Positions 42,374 through 50,998 are shown, counted from the stretch's first letter. The stretch is DNA of 64,000 nucleotides from an uncultured Rhizobiaceae group bacterium (GCA_947501445.1 CANMVS010000012.1:62001-126000), one strand, 5' to 3'. Program-made: numbers and translations. Notes: generated by a model from the sequence alone, not told the origin.

Positions 42374-43246
42374 TCAGTCAGTGCGATTAAGTGCGTTGGG
42401 AATTTTGTCCAAGAGTTTCTGAATTGATGTCAGCCGCTTGGAATATCTACTGCGCAATTTGTCTCTTTTTGCGTGAAAAGGAAAATCGCTCAAAGCTTCC
42501 CAATCAGGATACCCGGGCTTGCCGGGTAAGGGATACCACATCTCAAAAGCGGACAGAGTTTGCACCCCGGCCAATTTCGACAAAATGGAAAAACACGCCT
42601 GATCATGCCTGTGCTCTATAAAATCCGGATAGTTTGGGGAATTCGATGGTGTATCATCAATTAGGCTGAAATCACTGGAAAATACGGCACGCCATTTCTG
42701 CGCCAATTCCACCGCTTTCGGACACTTCCTGAAAAGGATAATAGTCGCAACCGTAGTGGGAGAGCACAAAATTTCGGTATCATCTCGCACCCCCAAAAAA
42801 TCGATCAGATCACCTTTGGTCCAGGTTTTATCCTGCCAGATTTCCAGTTCTCTACCATCATGGATTAACGGTCCATTTGGCGGTTTGGCTTGGAACCCAA
42901 CAACACCGGATTCCGCCACATCAATCTCGTTGAAATACTCAAGCAAGCGATTTCTACCTGCCAAATTTATATGGCAACCGGCATCGACATAAAGCAGTGT
43001 GTCACCATCCCGCATATCCTCCAATGTCTGGAGGATTATCTGAGGTTTCCAACACCAATAACCATAACCGCGTGAACCGCGTTTAAGATGTTTTTGAAAC
43101 TCCTCGCGGAAAGCAGGATTTAGTGCACGTTCATCAAGCGTAATGATCCGATCGAACGCATTTATCTGCATCGCCTGTTTATGAATTCTATTCAGGCTTT
43201 TCCTTAATCCAGAATCAGCAAAACTGAGAAATACGCGTTCCGGCAT
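42374..43246 (-). CDS. Glycosyltransferase-like protein
   Basis: A 290-aa cytoplasmic protein of a type often found in polysaccharide gene sets. The sequence SRGYGYWCWKPQIILQTL, the DxD-like LLYVDAGCHIN and the late block IEHRHDQACFSILSKLAG are typical of an uncharacterised GT-A-like family. The start gives MPERVFLSFADSG. Base composition is A/T-richer than the core genes. No other polysaccharide genes are nearby, so the acceptor is unknown. Confidence 0.7.
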   Translation of the reverse strand: MPERVFLSFADSGLRKSLNRIHKQAMQINAFDRIITLDERALNPAFREEFQKHLKRGSRGYGYWCWKPQIILQTLEDMRDGDTLLYVDAGCHINLAGRNRLLEYFNEIDVAESGVVGFQAKPPNGPLIHDGRELEIWQDKTWTKGDLIDFLGVRDDTEILCSPTTVATIILFRKCPKAVELAQKWRAVFSSDFSLIDDTPSNSPNYPDFIEHRHDQACFSILSKLAGVQTLSAFEMWYPLPGKPGYPDWEALSDFPFHAKRDKLRSRYSKRLTSIQKLLDKIPNALNRTD

Positions 43247-43378
43247 TTAGACCCCCATCAAAATGCTGCCAGATATTACCCTATTCCAATAATCCATAGA
43301 ACTCCTAATGAATATCCTTCGCAGGCATCCATGTCGTGTCTCTCCGAGCGTTTGTCTAATTTTCAACCCTAGTTTTTT

Positions 43379-43438
43379 GGGAGAAATTACCAGGTTGACG
43401 GCGATGCCTCTAGTGTTGATTTTGAGCAGTATCACTAG
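43379..43438 (+). pseudogene. HigB (RelE-type) toxin C-terminal remnant
   Basis: The 20-codon stretch GRNYQVDGDASSVDFEQYH plus stop resembles the conserved HigB ending (FRFxxGDAxxVDxxDYH). It ends 16 bp before the higA start, the usual distance in higBA operons. Upstream frames are broken by stops. The match is short and judged by eye. Confidence 0.45.
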
Positions 43439-43454
43439 AAAGGAGAATTTTGCG

Positions 43455-43763
43455 ATGACCGACATTCCCGCTGTACGCCATCCTGATCGCTGTCCTTCTC
43501 ATCCTGGTGCAGTAATTTCTGATATCCTTCCCGATATCGGTATTCACAAAGGTGTACTGGCTGAAATGCTTGGCATTTCACGTCAGCAGCTTTACGACAT
43601 CATGAACGAACGCATACCGGTTTCCCCGGCGATAGCTGCCCGACTTGGCAAGCTGTTTGGTGACGGCGCTAGCATCTGGCTCCGAATGCAGGCTTCATAT
43701 GATGCCTGGCATGCTGAACGTGAGACAGATTTAAGTAACGTCCGTGTTCTCAAAATTGCTTGA
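43455..43763 (+). CDS. higA: HigA-family antitoxin (XRE-type addiction module regulator)
   Basis: DNA-binding antitoxin of 102 aa that normally neutralises and co-represses with HigB. The N-terminal HPGAVISDILPDIGIHKGVL and the helix-turn-helix AEMLGISRQQLYDIMNER are classic HigA, followed by ISPAIAARL-type helices and GDGASIWLRMQASYDAW. ATG 43455 has AAAGGAGA upstream; a longer frame exists but covers the higB remnant. With higB ruined it is probably an orphan. Confidence 0.88.
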   Translation: MTDIPAVRHPDRCPSHPGAVISDILPDIGIHKGVLAEMLGISRQQLYDIMNERIPVSPAIAARLGKLFGDGASIWLRMQASYDAWHAERETDLSNVRVLKIA

Positions 43764-43849
43764 TCTCGAATATTGCAATTTCACTCTCCAACAGAACGGT
43801 GATGTCCAACCCGTAGGCCGCTCGTACTTATGTCTCCGTTCCGGCTTTC

Positions 43850-44169
43850 CATATCCCACAATCAATCCGGATCACCGGTCGGCTTTCGGACTATCTCGGC
43901 ACTGCATAGGTCGGGTCTTCATCAATCGATGTGCGCAAAAAGCCGACGATGCCGCCAGTGGCTCCAGTATTTCCAATGGCGTGGGCGCATGATCAATTGA
44001 ACCCCCACCGTATTAAGCAGGTGGTTCTTGTCCACTGTCCCATAGCGCCCGGCCATAAATGCCAGTCACCCGCGTACGGGCTTTTGGTATAGTCCGAATA
44101 GCGCCTGTTACCGGTGTTGGGTGCTGTATTGGGGAAGACCAGGGATTACAGACAAGCGCGATAGGCCAT
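43850..44169 (-). pseudogene. REP-associated transposase (RAYT) relic 2
   Basis: Heavily decayed. From ATG 44169 the DNA aligns to relic 3 at the start (MAYRACL, then VFPNT). It matches again near the C-terminus, where TTTTTGCGCA, then CGATTGATGAAGACC and CTATGCAG parallel the segment of relic 3 encoding LRKPIDKDQAYAA. Several stops and deletions lie between. Confidence 0.65.
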
Positions 44170-44170
44170 A

Positions 44171-44216
44171 GTACAACAGTTGGAATTAGTCAGGACCTGG
44201 TAAACCATCAACACGT
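44171..44216 (+). repeat. RAYT-flank repeat, copy C
   Basis: GTACAACAGTTGGAATTAGT, then GGTAAACCATCAACACG. It lies directly before the start of RAYT relic 2. Confidence 0.6.
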
Positions 44217-44278
44217 ATTTCCATCCAGTGAATATATTGACGACATGAGTAAATTACTGAGAGTAGCCAGTTCACACC

Positions 44279-44701
44279 TTATAGCTTTTCGATATTGCCA
44301 TTAAAGCGTACGACGAAAAGTGCCTGCCCTAAGCCCGTCCCGTTGAAATAATAGTCGGCCGTTGGGATAATCCTTATTAGTGAAAAGACTTCAAGAGGAC
44401 GCCGATATAGATAGACCACGTGCCATTTGCTCGGGTCTGTCCCATCATTGTGATAAGAATAACATGTTTGATATTTGTAAATATAAAAATACGTCTGAAA
44501 CCAGCAATCGTGCCGCTTATTGCCCTCCCAATCTATTTCTCGAGTTTCATAACTTGCATAAAAATTGGCATCGTTTGCGAGTATTCTTTTGTCAGAAACA
44601 AAATACATAATTTTGTCCGTCACAAATAGGCACAATAATATGACCAGTATTGCTCCGGGATTATCCACAAACCAATTAACAATTCGGCTTTCAGTAATCA
44701 T
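44279..44701 (-). CDS. Hypothetical membrane-anchored protein
   Basis: A 140-aa protein with one membrane segment near the N-terminus (AILVILLCLFVTDKIMYFVS) followed by a Tyr-rich soluble part (YFYIYKYQTCYSYHNDG). No family is recognised. It is A/T-rich compared with the core genes and sits between RAYT relics 2 and 3, so probably acquired. Confidence 0.5.
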   Translation of the reverse strand: MITESRIVNWFVDNPGAILVILLCLFVTDKIMYFVSDKRILANDANFYASYETREIDWEGNKRHDCWFQTYFYIYKYQTCYSYHNDGTDPSKWHVVYLYRRPLEVFSLIRIIPTADYYFNGTGLGQALFVVRFNGNIEKL

Positions 44702-44769
44702 ATGCTAGCGACCCATACACTTTGTTGAAGTCAACGTTCTATCTTGGTATCTCGAATTGGGGTGACAGC

Positions 44770-45424
44770 TCACTCTATCCCTTTGTGCCCCGGTTTCCTG
44801 CCCCGTTTACCCGATTCAAGCACTTGCCTGGTCCGATTTTCCAGGGCCTTCAACCATTCCGGGTTACCGATTATATCGGCGCGCCTTAGAGCTGCATAGG
44901 CCTGGTCTTTGTCAATCGGTTTGCGCAAAAAAACGGGCGAAGTTTCCGTTGCACTCCAGTATCGATGCGACCTTCACCAAGGCATCATCAATCCCGGTCA
45001 GATGCACCCGTGCGCTCGACCAATTCCAGTCGCGTGGACGTTTGACCAATTTGGCCCGCACAGGATTGAGCGTTACATTGCGTACTGCATTGAGCAGATG
45101 GTTCTCATCCATCACCACAGATCCAAAGCACTCCTGCCACAAATGCCCGGTCACCCGCGCACGCGCATAGACATAACCTGTATAGCGCTTGTGCAGATCG
45201 GCAAAGGTGCGGTACAGCCCATCTTCATCGGATGGCACAAGGATGACGTGGACATGGTTTGGCATCAGGCAATAAGCTCAGACGGCACACTTGGCATGCG
45301 AACTGCTGTCCTCCAATAGATCCAGATAAATCGTATAATCGTCCCCTTCGAAAAAAGCCTTTCCACCGCTGTTGCCGTGTTGGGCAACGCGACGGGGAGG
45401 TCCAGGAACAACAAGGTGGGCCAT
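44770..45424 (-). pseudogene. REP-associated transposase (RAYT/Y1-Tnp) relic 3, most complete
   Basis: Almost full length. From ATG 45424 it reads AHLVVPGPPRRVAQHGN, then an in-frame TGA where relic 1 encodes Trp (AV-stop-AYCLMPNHVHVIL). It continues with PNHVH (metal-binding HUH), LWQECFGSVVMDENHLLNAV and RNVTLNPVRAKLVKRP. A one-base expansion of a T-run near 44928-44934 then shifts the frame to LRKPIDKDQAYAALRRADII and ESGKRGRKPGHKGIE. Two lesions make it inactive. RAYTs mobilise or maintain REP palindromes. Confidence 0.9.
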
Positions 45425-45426
45425 GG

Positions 45427-45472
45427 GTCAACAGTTTGTATTTATTAGCAATTATGTAAACCATCACCGCAA
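45427..45472 (+). repeat. RAYT-flank repeat, copy D
   Basis: GTCAACAGTTTGTATTTATT, then AGCAATTATGTAAACCATCA and CCGCA. It lies directly before the start of RAYT relic 3 and closely matches copy B. Confidence 0.65.
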
Positions 45473-45522
45473 TTTGAAAAACAAGCTTTGCCAGATCCAG
45501 CGCGCTTGTTGTAACGTGACCC

Positions 45523-46197
45523 ATGGCCTTCATGAAATTTTCAAAACACGTTCTTAATAGCACCCTGCAAAGCGGGTGGGAGCATCACCACTACCTGGTG
45601 AAACACTTTCTTGTCCATTCCACAGCTGCCGCGCTGCTTCTTGTTGCGCTGCCTGCCCATGCTGACATTCGGGCCAAGGAAATCGAAAAGACCTACGCGA
45701 TTTCCGGGACGAGCGGCCTGGCGCTTTACAAGTCGATTGGCGCACGTGGCCCACGCCTTCGTAAAGGCGCATCAAGCGCCATAGCCCAGACCGATTTCGA
45801 TCTGAAATGGGGCCGCGACTACAAGCGTGACGGCAATGATTGCGTGCTGGCCGTCGTGCGGCCCTTCCTGACCATCACCTATACCCTGCCGAAACCGGCG
45901 AAAAAACTGGCGCCGGACGTCGCCGCCCGCTGGCGTATCTTCATCAAGGGCATTCGCGCCCATGAAGCCGTCCATGGCCAATATATCACCGAAATGGCGC
46001 AGGAAATCTACGACACGACACTTGGCTTCAGGCAGCAGAATGACCCCAACTGCAAGACGATCCGCAACGCCATACAGGCCCCCCTCAAGGCCGCCTTTGT
46101 GCGCTACAAGACCCGCAACCGCACCTTTGAACAGGATGAGATGAGTGCCGGCGGCAATGTCCAACAGCTGATCCTCCAGCTGATCAACGGGCGTTAG
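45523..46197 (+). CDS. Secreted DUF922-family Zn-protease-like protein
   Basis: Exported protein of up to 224 aa. A hydrophobic signal (STAAALLLVALPAHA) lies about residues 33-47, so a shorter start such as ATG 45532 or GTG 45598 may be real. The mature domain has RAHEAVHGQYITEMA with an HExxH-like HEAVH metal motif, as in DUF922 predicted zinc proteases. Two Cys (NDCVLAVV and DPNCKTIRN) are kept. The target is unknown. Repeat copy 4 follows the stop at once. Confidence 0.82.
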   Translation: MAFMKFSKHVLNSTLQSGWEHHHYLVKHFLVHSTAAALLLVALPAHADIRAKEIEKTYAISGTSGLALYKSIGARGPRLRKGASSAIAQTDFDLKWGRDYKRDGNDCVLAVVRPFLTITYTLPKPAKKLAPDVAARWRIFIKGIRAHEAVHGQYITEMAQEIYDTTLGFRQQNDPNCKTIRNAIQAPLKAAFVRYKTRNRTFEQDEMSAGGNVQQLILQLINGR

Positions 46198-46207
46198 GGA
46201 GATTTAG

Positions 46208-46297
46208 GCTTTGACTGAATCGGCAAAGCCTGATGCATCAACGAAATCAAAGGCCGACACCGTTGTCCCGTTTCTGACAAAACGTGAAACGGTCTGG
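46208..46297 (-). repeat. Dispersed 105-bp repeat, copy 4 (inverted, shortened)
   Basis: Reverse-orientation copy: TTTGACTGAATCGGCAAAGC, then GAAATCAAAGGCCGACACCG, TTGTCCCGTTTCTGACAAAA and CGTGAAACGGTCTGG. The GAATTGCT end is missing. It follows the DUF922 gene by 10 bp. Confidence 0.88.
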
Positions 46298-46537
46298 TAC
46301 AAATGTCCCACTGACACGGCGGCCTTTGGCGGAATCGCAAGACAAATTACGGTGTCTTCAATCAACTTGCGCCGTCAATCAGCCTGCCAGTCGTCTCTGG
46401 CGCAACAATGTAGAACAGACCTGATTTCTGCCAATCAGTGTGCTCAAAAAGCGGGGACAATCACCGCATCTGCGGAGAAGCCCTGGCCCTATTGTTCAAC
46501 CAAGGATATACGCTGCAGGAATGCCCAGCCAAAACCG
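46298..46537. other. Intergenic region, no gene recognised
   Basis: Between repeat copy 4 and the next gene. Short frames on plus strand show no motif. No terminator or promoter stands out. Confidence 0.5.
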
Positions 46538-47158
46538 TCACTGCTTTCCGGCTGGTCCCAGCCCAAACAAGCGCCTCCAGCCCGCAACCGGCTTTGAATA
46601 GGCGCAACGGTCCGGAAGCAGATCAACCTGCCAGGATCGATGCAGGGATGCGTTTACACAATGGGCAAGGCTGAGCGAGACAGACTTGAGATTTTTTCGC
46701 TCGCCAGACGTTGCAACGGCACTCAGACTATCCGGTTTGCAGATATCCGGACTGACCAGTTTGAATTCATTTCTGAAGGCAACCATCGCCTTTTCAACCA
46801 GCTCATCTTCTACAACGGCAAGGCCGCCCCAATAGAGTTCCTCGAAACGATCACAATCATCGGCATATTCGCCGATGCATTTTTCATCGCCCGTCAGACA
46901 TTGTGCTGTCGCAAGCCGCCCGGTAACCGCAACCGCTTCTTCGTAAAGCTTGAACTGAAATTCCAGAAATGGCTTTTTGGCCTCAAGAGCACGGGTGTCC
47001 AGATAGGAGTAAACTGTCCACACCAGACCCATTATTGCGACAATGCTGCCAACGGCCTTCAACAGGGACGCTACCCAGCCGTAGGTTTTTGTCTTGGCCT
47101 TGGTGTTGGTGTTGGTGTTTTCGGGATCGGACACGGCTTCCTCCAGTAATGATGGCAA
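46538..47158 (-). CDS. Hypothetical single-span membrane protein
   Basis: A 206-aa protein. A Thr/Asn/Lys-rich N-terminus (NTNTNTKAKTKT) is encoded by a short tandem ACCAAC-like repeat, which may vary in length. One membrane segment follows (LLKAVGSIVAIMGLVWTVYS), then a helical domain with several Cys (TAQCLTGDEKCIGEYADDCD). No family is recognised. Confidence 0.6.
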   Translation of the reverse strand: MPSLLEEAVSDPENTNTNTKAKTKTYGWVASLLKAVGSIVAIMGLVWTVYSYLDTRALEAKKPFLEFQFKLYEEAVAVTGRLATAQCLTGDEKCIGEYADDCDRFEELYWGGLAVVEDELVEKAMVAFRNEFKLVSPDICKPDSLSAVATSGERKNLKSVSLSLAHCVNASLHRSWQVDLLPDRCAYSKPVAGWRRLFGLGPAGKQ

Positions 47159-47397
47159 GTGTAGTGCAATTGCCTGGCCTTTTACAATCGAACACCCCGT
47201 CTATGCGCGTGGACCGGAACCAGCGCGGCCCACGGCATTGATCACATGATATTCATCCACAGGTACGTATTGCGCCTTCATAGGTGACCGCATCACCAAT
47301 TTGCCCATCCTCAACGCGGGGTGTACAGGCAACCCTCGCATCGTTCTTCACAAAACCATGGCCGCCATGCCCATGAGAAGCAGCATCGGATCTTGAT

Positions 47398-47787
47398 ATG
47401 AAACGCCAGTCAATCGTACCACAGGAACTGGAATCCTATTACACCGATTGGAAAATGTCGCCGGGATTGATTTCAGGCGAACACGTCTTTTTCACCGGGT
47501 TCACGGGTGCAGGTTCAGATGGACGTCTGTCAGACGACCCTGAAATACAGATGCGCAATGCCTTTGAAAAGATCGGCTATGTTTTGCGCGACGCAAATTT
47601 GAGCTTTGGGTCGATTGTCGAGATGACGACCTACCACGTGGGGCTTCGCGATCATCTCGATGTGTTCAAATCGGTTCGAGCCGAATATGTAAAAGAACCC
47701 TATCCAGCATGGACCGCAATAGAAGTGGCGGGGTTTGTGAGAGAGGGTGCCATTATCGAAATTCGTGTGATCGCTGCTATTGGATAA
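47398..47787 (+). CDS. RidA/YjgF family protein
   Basis: Small trimeric-family enzyme of 129 aa. RidA proteins deaminate reactive enamine/imine intermediates from PLP enzymes. Visible blocks: VFFTGFTGAGSDG, MRNAFEKIGYVLRDANLSFG and a C-terminal YPAWTAIEVAGFVREGAIIE. The substrate-binding Arg of RidA (IEIRVIA here) is near the end. It stands alone before the SRPBCC gene. The 239 bp before it contain no recognised gene. Confidence 0.88.
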   Translation: MKRQSIVPQELESYYTDWKMSPGLISGEHVFFTGFTGAGSDGRLSDDPEIQMRNAFEKIGYVLRDANLSFGSIVEMTTYHVGLRDHLDVFKSVRAEYVKEPYPAWTAIEVAGFVREGAIIEIRVIAAIG

Positions 47788-47955
47788 CCGTACGGATGCA
47801 GGTCTGCCCTTTGAACCGGGCACCGGTCCAATTCGCCGCATGTCATTGGGTAGAAGCGTTTGCTAGACCGGGTTTGGATTTGTTGCCCGCAAAGACTTGA
47901 GGGACAACGGAACCGGATAAATGCAGCACCCGAATTTCTAAAGAGGATGTCCTTT

Positions 47956-48396
47956 GTGAAAACAGTTCTGGTCGAAAGTGAATACCCTGTCTCCACGAAC
48001 AGACTGTGGGCACTGGTAACCGATTATGGCGCACTTGCTGAGGTGATGAAGGGCATTGCCACTTTTGAAGGATTGCCACCGGGTCGATCAGCGACAGGTC
48101 AAACCATGAACATTATGGTCTCATTATTCGGCAAACTGCCAAAACAGCCCTACACCATTGACATTGTCGAGTGTGATGACGACCGGATGATTTTGCGTTC
48201 ATCGGAGAAAGGGAGCGGCGTAAAAAGCTGGCGCCACACGCTGACGGTCACCCAAACCACCACCGGTTGTCGATTGACGGATTGTATTGAGATCGACGCC
48301 GGGTTGCTCACGCCTGTCTTTGCACGTTGGGCAAAATATCTCTATGGCGCCCGCCACAAACCGCGCCTTGAACTGTTGAAAAACGGCCGTTTTTAG
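47956..48396 (+). CDS. SRPBCC family protein (polyketide cyclase/START-like)
   Basis: A 146-aa protein with the ligand-binding helix-grip pattern: VSTNRLWALVTDYGALAEVM at the start and CRLTDCIEIDAGLLTP with RHKPRLELLKNGRF at the end. The ligand is unknown. GTG at 47956 has AAGAGG nine bases upstream; ATG 47947 abuts the same AAGAGG and is less likely. Confidence 0.82.
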   Translation: MKTVLVESEYPVSTNRLWALVTDYGALAEVMKGIATFEGLPPGRSATGQTMNIMVSLFGKLPKQPYTIDIVECDDDRMILRSSEKGSGVKSWRHTLTVTQTTTGCRLTDCIEIDAGLLTPVFARWAKYLYGARHKPRLELLKNGRF

Positions 48397-48528
48397 AACC
48401 CGATTCAACCGGGACCGTTTCACATGTGGTTGACCGGGCAAGTCAAATACCTACTGAGCCGACAACAGCGGTAAGCCATTGTTCATAATGCACCCTCGGG
48501 TTTGTGAGACAGGAACCATAAAAACAGA

Positions 48529-49512
48529 TCAGGGCGCATTGCGTTCTGCTCGTTTTGCCAGTTTTTGTGCCAGATTCTCGCCAACACCGGGCCGTGACCA
48601 GGGACATACGGCAATACAGATGGCGCAACCGGATGTTTCGGCAAAAAACGGTATGCATTTGTCAAAATCCACGTACCATTTTTCAGTGCCGCGCACAGTC
48701 TGCTTTTCGGAAGATATGGCAAAAGGTGGGCAGGCATCTTCGCAGACCCGGCACCGGGAGCAAAAATCATCCACGCCAAATTCCCGCTTGGATGTATGCG
48801 CGAAGGGCGCATCTGTCAGCACGGCTCCAAGACGAAACGCTGATCCGAATTCCTTGTTGATCAGGGACCCGTGCTTGCCCAATTCACCAAAGCCGCATTC
48901 AAGCGCCGGTGGGATCATCAGGATTTTGCCGACCATTGGCCCGGTCACAGGATCTGCGTCCCAACCCTGTTGCCGCAACCACCCGGCCACTTTCTTTGCC
49001 GCCGCTGCCGCCCGGCAATATTGATAGGTGACCTCTATGCCACCGCGTGTTTCAGGCACATATTTGAGCTCATCATAGGTATGTTGAACACCCAGCATGA
49101 CAACGGTGCCAAAATCGGTCTGGTGATGGGAAAACACCCATTCGGGTTGCAGCGCCGTTGCACCAACCATTTCACAATCGCCCCGACCAATGAACTGATC
49201 GAGTGCTGCCGTCCATTCGTCGGGTGTGCGCTGTGTCTGGTCAGCAGCCAGATCCGGCAGGGGCGCATCCAGAATTTCCTTGCGCCGCTTTCTGTGTTCC
49301 ATCAAAACCGGATCAGCGGGCTCATTGCCATAAAACCACTTCTGGACCTCACCAAATGCAATATCGTCAGGATCAGGTGCCCAATAGACCATATCCGGCT
49401 GGCGGGTTTTGCTTTCACCCAATCCGTTGATGGCATTGCCGGTTACATCCGGTCTGCGCGCCATCATGTCGGGATTGGGTTTAAAGGGACGATAGGGGTT
49501 TTGCTTTGGCAT
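48529..49512 (-). CDS. Reductive dehalogenase/QueG-like Fe-S protein
   Basis: A 327-aa cytoplasmic protein without a Tat signal. The cofactor-domain block GKHGSLINKEFGSAFRLGAV, then LTDAPF, is typical of the reductive-dehalogenase/epoxyqueuosine-reductase superfamily, which uses a corrinoid. Two ferredoxin-type clusters follow: CSRCRVCEDACPP and CAICIAVCPWSRP. It is far shorter than NpRdhA-type catabolic dehalogenases, and the N-terminus differs from QueG. ATG 49512 gives MPKQNPYRPF; a GTG at 49548 is possible. Substrate unknown. Confidence 0.78.
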   Translation of the reverse strand: MPKQNPYRPFKPNPDMMARRPDVTGNAINGLGESKTRQPDMVYWAPDPDDIAFGEVQKWFYGNEPADPVLMEHRKRRKEILDAPLPDLAADQTQRTPDEWTAALDQFIGRGDCEMVGATALQPEWVFSHHQTDFGTVVMLGVQHTYDELKYVPETRGGIEVTYQYCRAAAAAKKVAGWLRQQGWDADPVTGPMVGKILMIPPALECGFGELGKHGSLINKEFGSAFRLGAVLTDAPFAHTSKREFGVDDFCSRCRVCEDACPPFAISSEKQTVRGTEKWYVDFDKCIPFFAETSGCAICIAVCPWSRPGVGENLAQKLAKRAERNAP

Positions 49513-49638
49513 GATGATACGCACCCAGCTCCTGTTACCTTTGTGCACCCGTTTGACGCAAAAAGAACCAATCCATCCTGCGCATCAATGCACCGGTTGT
49601 GCCAATGTGTACCCAGCATAGCACATTTGATGCGCCAG

Positions 49639-49740
49639 CCAGACCGTTTCACGTTTCGTCAGAAACGGGACAACGGTGTCGGCCTTTGATTTTGTTGATG
49701 CATTCAGGAATTGCCGATTCCGTCGAAACCAGAATTGCTC
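49639..49740 (+). repeat. Dispersed 105-bp repeat, copy 5
   Basis: Nearly identical to copies 1 and 2 in its core (AGAAACGGGACAACGGTGTC, GGCCTTTGATTTTGTTGATG). The first stem CCGTTTC/GAAACGG is intact. It lies between the Fe-S protein start and the end of the enolase-family gene. Confidence 0.9.
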
Positions 49741-49795
49741 CAAGGGCTTCGACCCTGCCCTGATTAAAGAGCACCATTTGATGGCAGCCCACGCC

Positions 49796-50998
49796 CTAGG
49801 ATCTTGCCCAGTAGCTGTCGGGCGGCGGGCCAAAATCGATCAGGGCGCATGAATATACCGCGGTCTCATCAAAGGGATAGCGCGCTTCCATCTGCGGGGT
49901 CAGTGTCAGACCGAGACCCGGTGCCGTTGGGCGGATGAGGCGCCCGTCAACGATGCGCCCCTGATCACCCATCATTTCTGCACCCAAAGGGAAATCGAGC
50001 ATCGGGTATTCGACCAGCTTTCCATCTGCAGCAAAGGCGGCATGATAGCTGGCCATGATTGCAGCAGCCCCGCCCCAGGCGTGCACCACAACCGGCGTAT
50101 CTTTGGCTCCGGCAGCCTCAAACACATCCATTACCGCCGAAATCCCGCCCATGACTGAAGCGTCAGGTTGAACAAAATCATAGACATCACCGTTGATCCG
50201 CTCGATCATTTCTCTGGGTGTGGTGATAATTTCGCCGCCGCAAACATCAACATCAATGCGATCGCGCAATTGTCTGAAACCCTCAGGGGCGTCAGGCCCT
50301 ATCGCCTCTTCAACAAAGATCATGCGATAGTCTGTCAGACCATGAACGGCATCAACAAAATTGACCACATCTTCGACGTCCTGCGGCGGGTCAGCCAGAT
50401 TCTGGCACATATCGACGCCCACTTCGATACCGCGTGCACCAGCCTCCTCAAGGACCCAGGCCGTGCGCAGAACATCCGTTTTGATAGACCGCATCTTATA
50501 GCGTTTGATACCAAGACTATCGAGCAGGTCGAGTTCACGGTGAAACTGTTCCATGGCATCACAGCAGCCACCCGAGCCATAAATCGGGATTGATGCGGAT
50601 TTCGCACCACCCAGCAATTCATAAACGGGTACATCCAGACTTTTGCCCCTGGCGTCCTGCAGCGCGATTTCAAACGCGGCAATCACATGACGCGCTGCCC
50701 CCTGAAGTGACCAGTAGTCACACAGCGAACGCAAATCCCTGACCCGACCGGCAATGTCAAAGCCATCTTTGTTCATCACCTGCGGCGTGCACAGATCGAC
50801 AATGGATTTGAACACCAGCGGTGCAAAGACCGCCAGATAGCCCTCACCCAGTCCGGTAACGCCATTGTCCAGGGTTATTTCCACCATCCCGATCGTGCGT
50901 TTCGGGCCGTTCGGAAAACATTCCTTGATTTCAGGGTCGTCTGCATCTGCATAGGAGGAGCTGAGCAATACGCAGCGTACATTGGTGATCTTGGGCAT
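49796..50998 (-). CDS. Enolase-superfamily (mandelate racemase/muconate lactonizing type) enzyme
   Basis: Probably a sugar-acid dehydratase or racemase, 400 aa, Mg-dependent. The N-terminal capping domain is followed by the barrel with RYKMRSIK (catalytic Lys region), VGVDMCQNL, VEEAIGPD and VCGGEIIT (metal ligands Asp/Glu/Glu) and VVVHAWGG (His). The exact substrate cannot be read. It overlaps the 2-hydroxyacid dehydrogenase by one base and is in line with an ABC importer and a DHDPS-family gene. Confidence 0.88.
   Translation of the reverse strand: MPKITNVRCVLLSSSYADADDPEIKECFPNGPKRTIGMVEITLDNGVTGLGEGYLAVFAPLVFKSIVDLCTPQVMNKDGFDIAGRVRDLRSLCDYWSLQGAARHVIAAFEIALQDARGKSLDVPVYELLGGAKSASIPIYGSGGCCDAMEQFHRELDLLDSLGIKRYKMRSIKTDVLRTAWVLEEAGARGIEVGVDMCQNLADPPQDVEDVVNFVDAVHGLTDYRMIFVEEAIGPDAPEGFRQLRDRIDVDVCGGEIITTPREMIERINGDVYDFVQPDASVMGGISAVMDVFEAAGAKDTPVVVHAWGGAAAIMASYHAAFAADGKLVEYPMLDFPLGAEMMGDQGRIVDGRLIRPTAPGLGLTLTPQMEARYPFDETAVYSCALIDFGPPPDSYWARS

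Noticed and set aside
44912-45265. A 117-aa intact transposase gene
   Set aside because: It is only the middle of a RAYT interrupted upstream by TGA and downstream by a T-run frameshift, so it is annotated as part of a pseudogene.
47220-47397. Gene remnant on minus strand (VKNDARVACTPRVEDGQIG)
   Set aside because: The frame is short, has no start with a ribosome-binding site and no family could be named; left as intergenic.
48405-48440. Possible sixth copy of the 105-bp repeat (GACCGTTTCACATG)
   Set aside because: Only about 11 bases match the repeat start; the rest of the element is absent.
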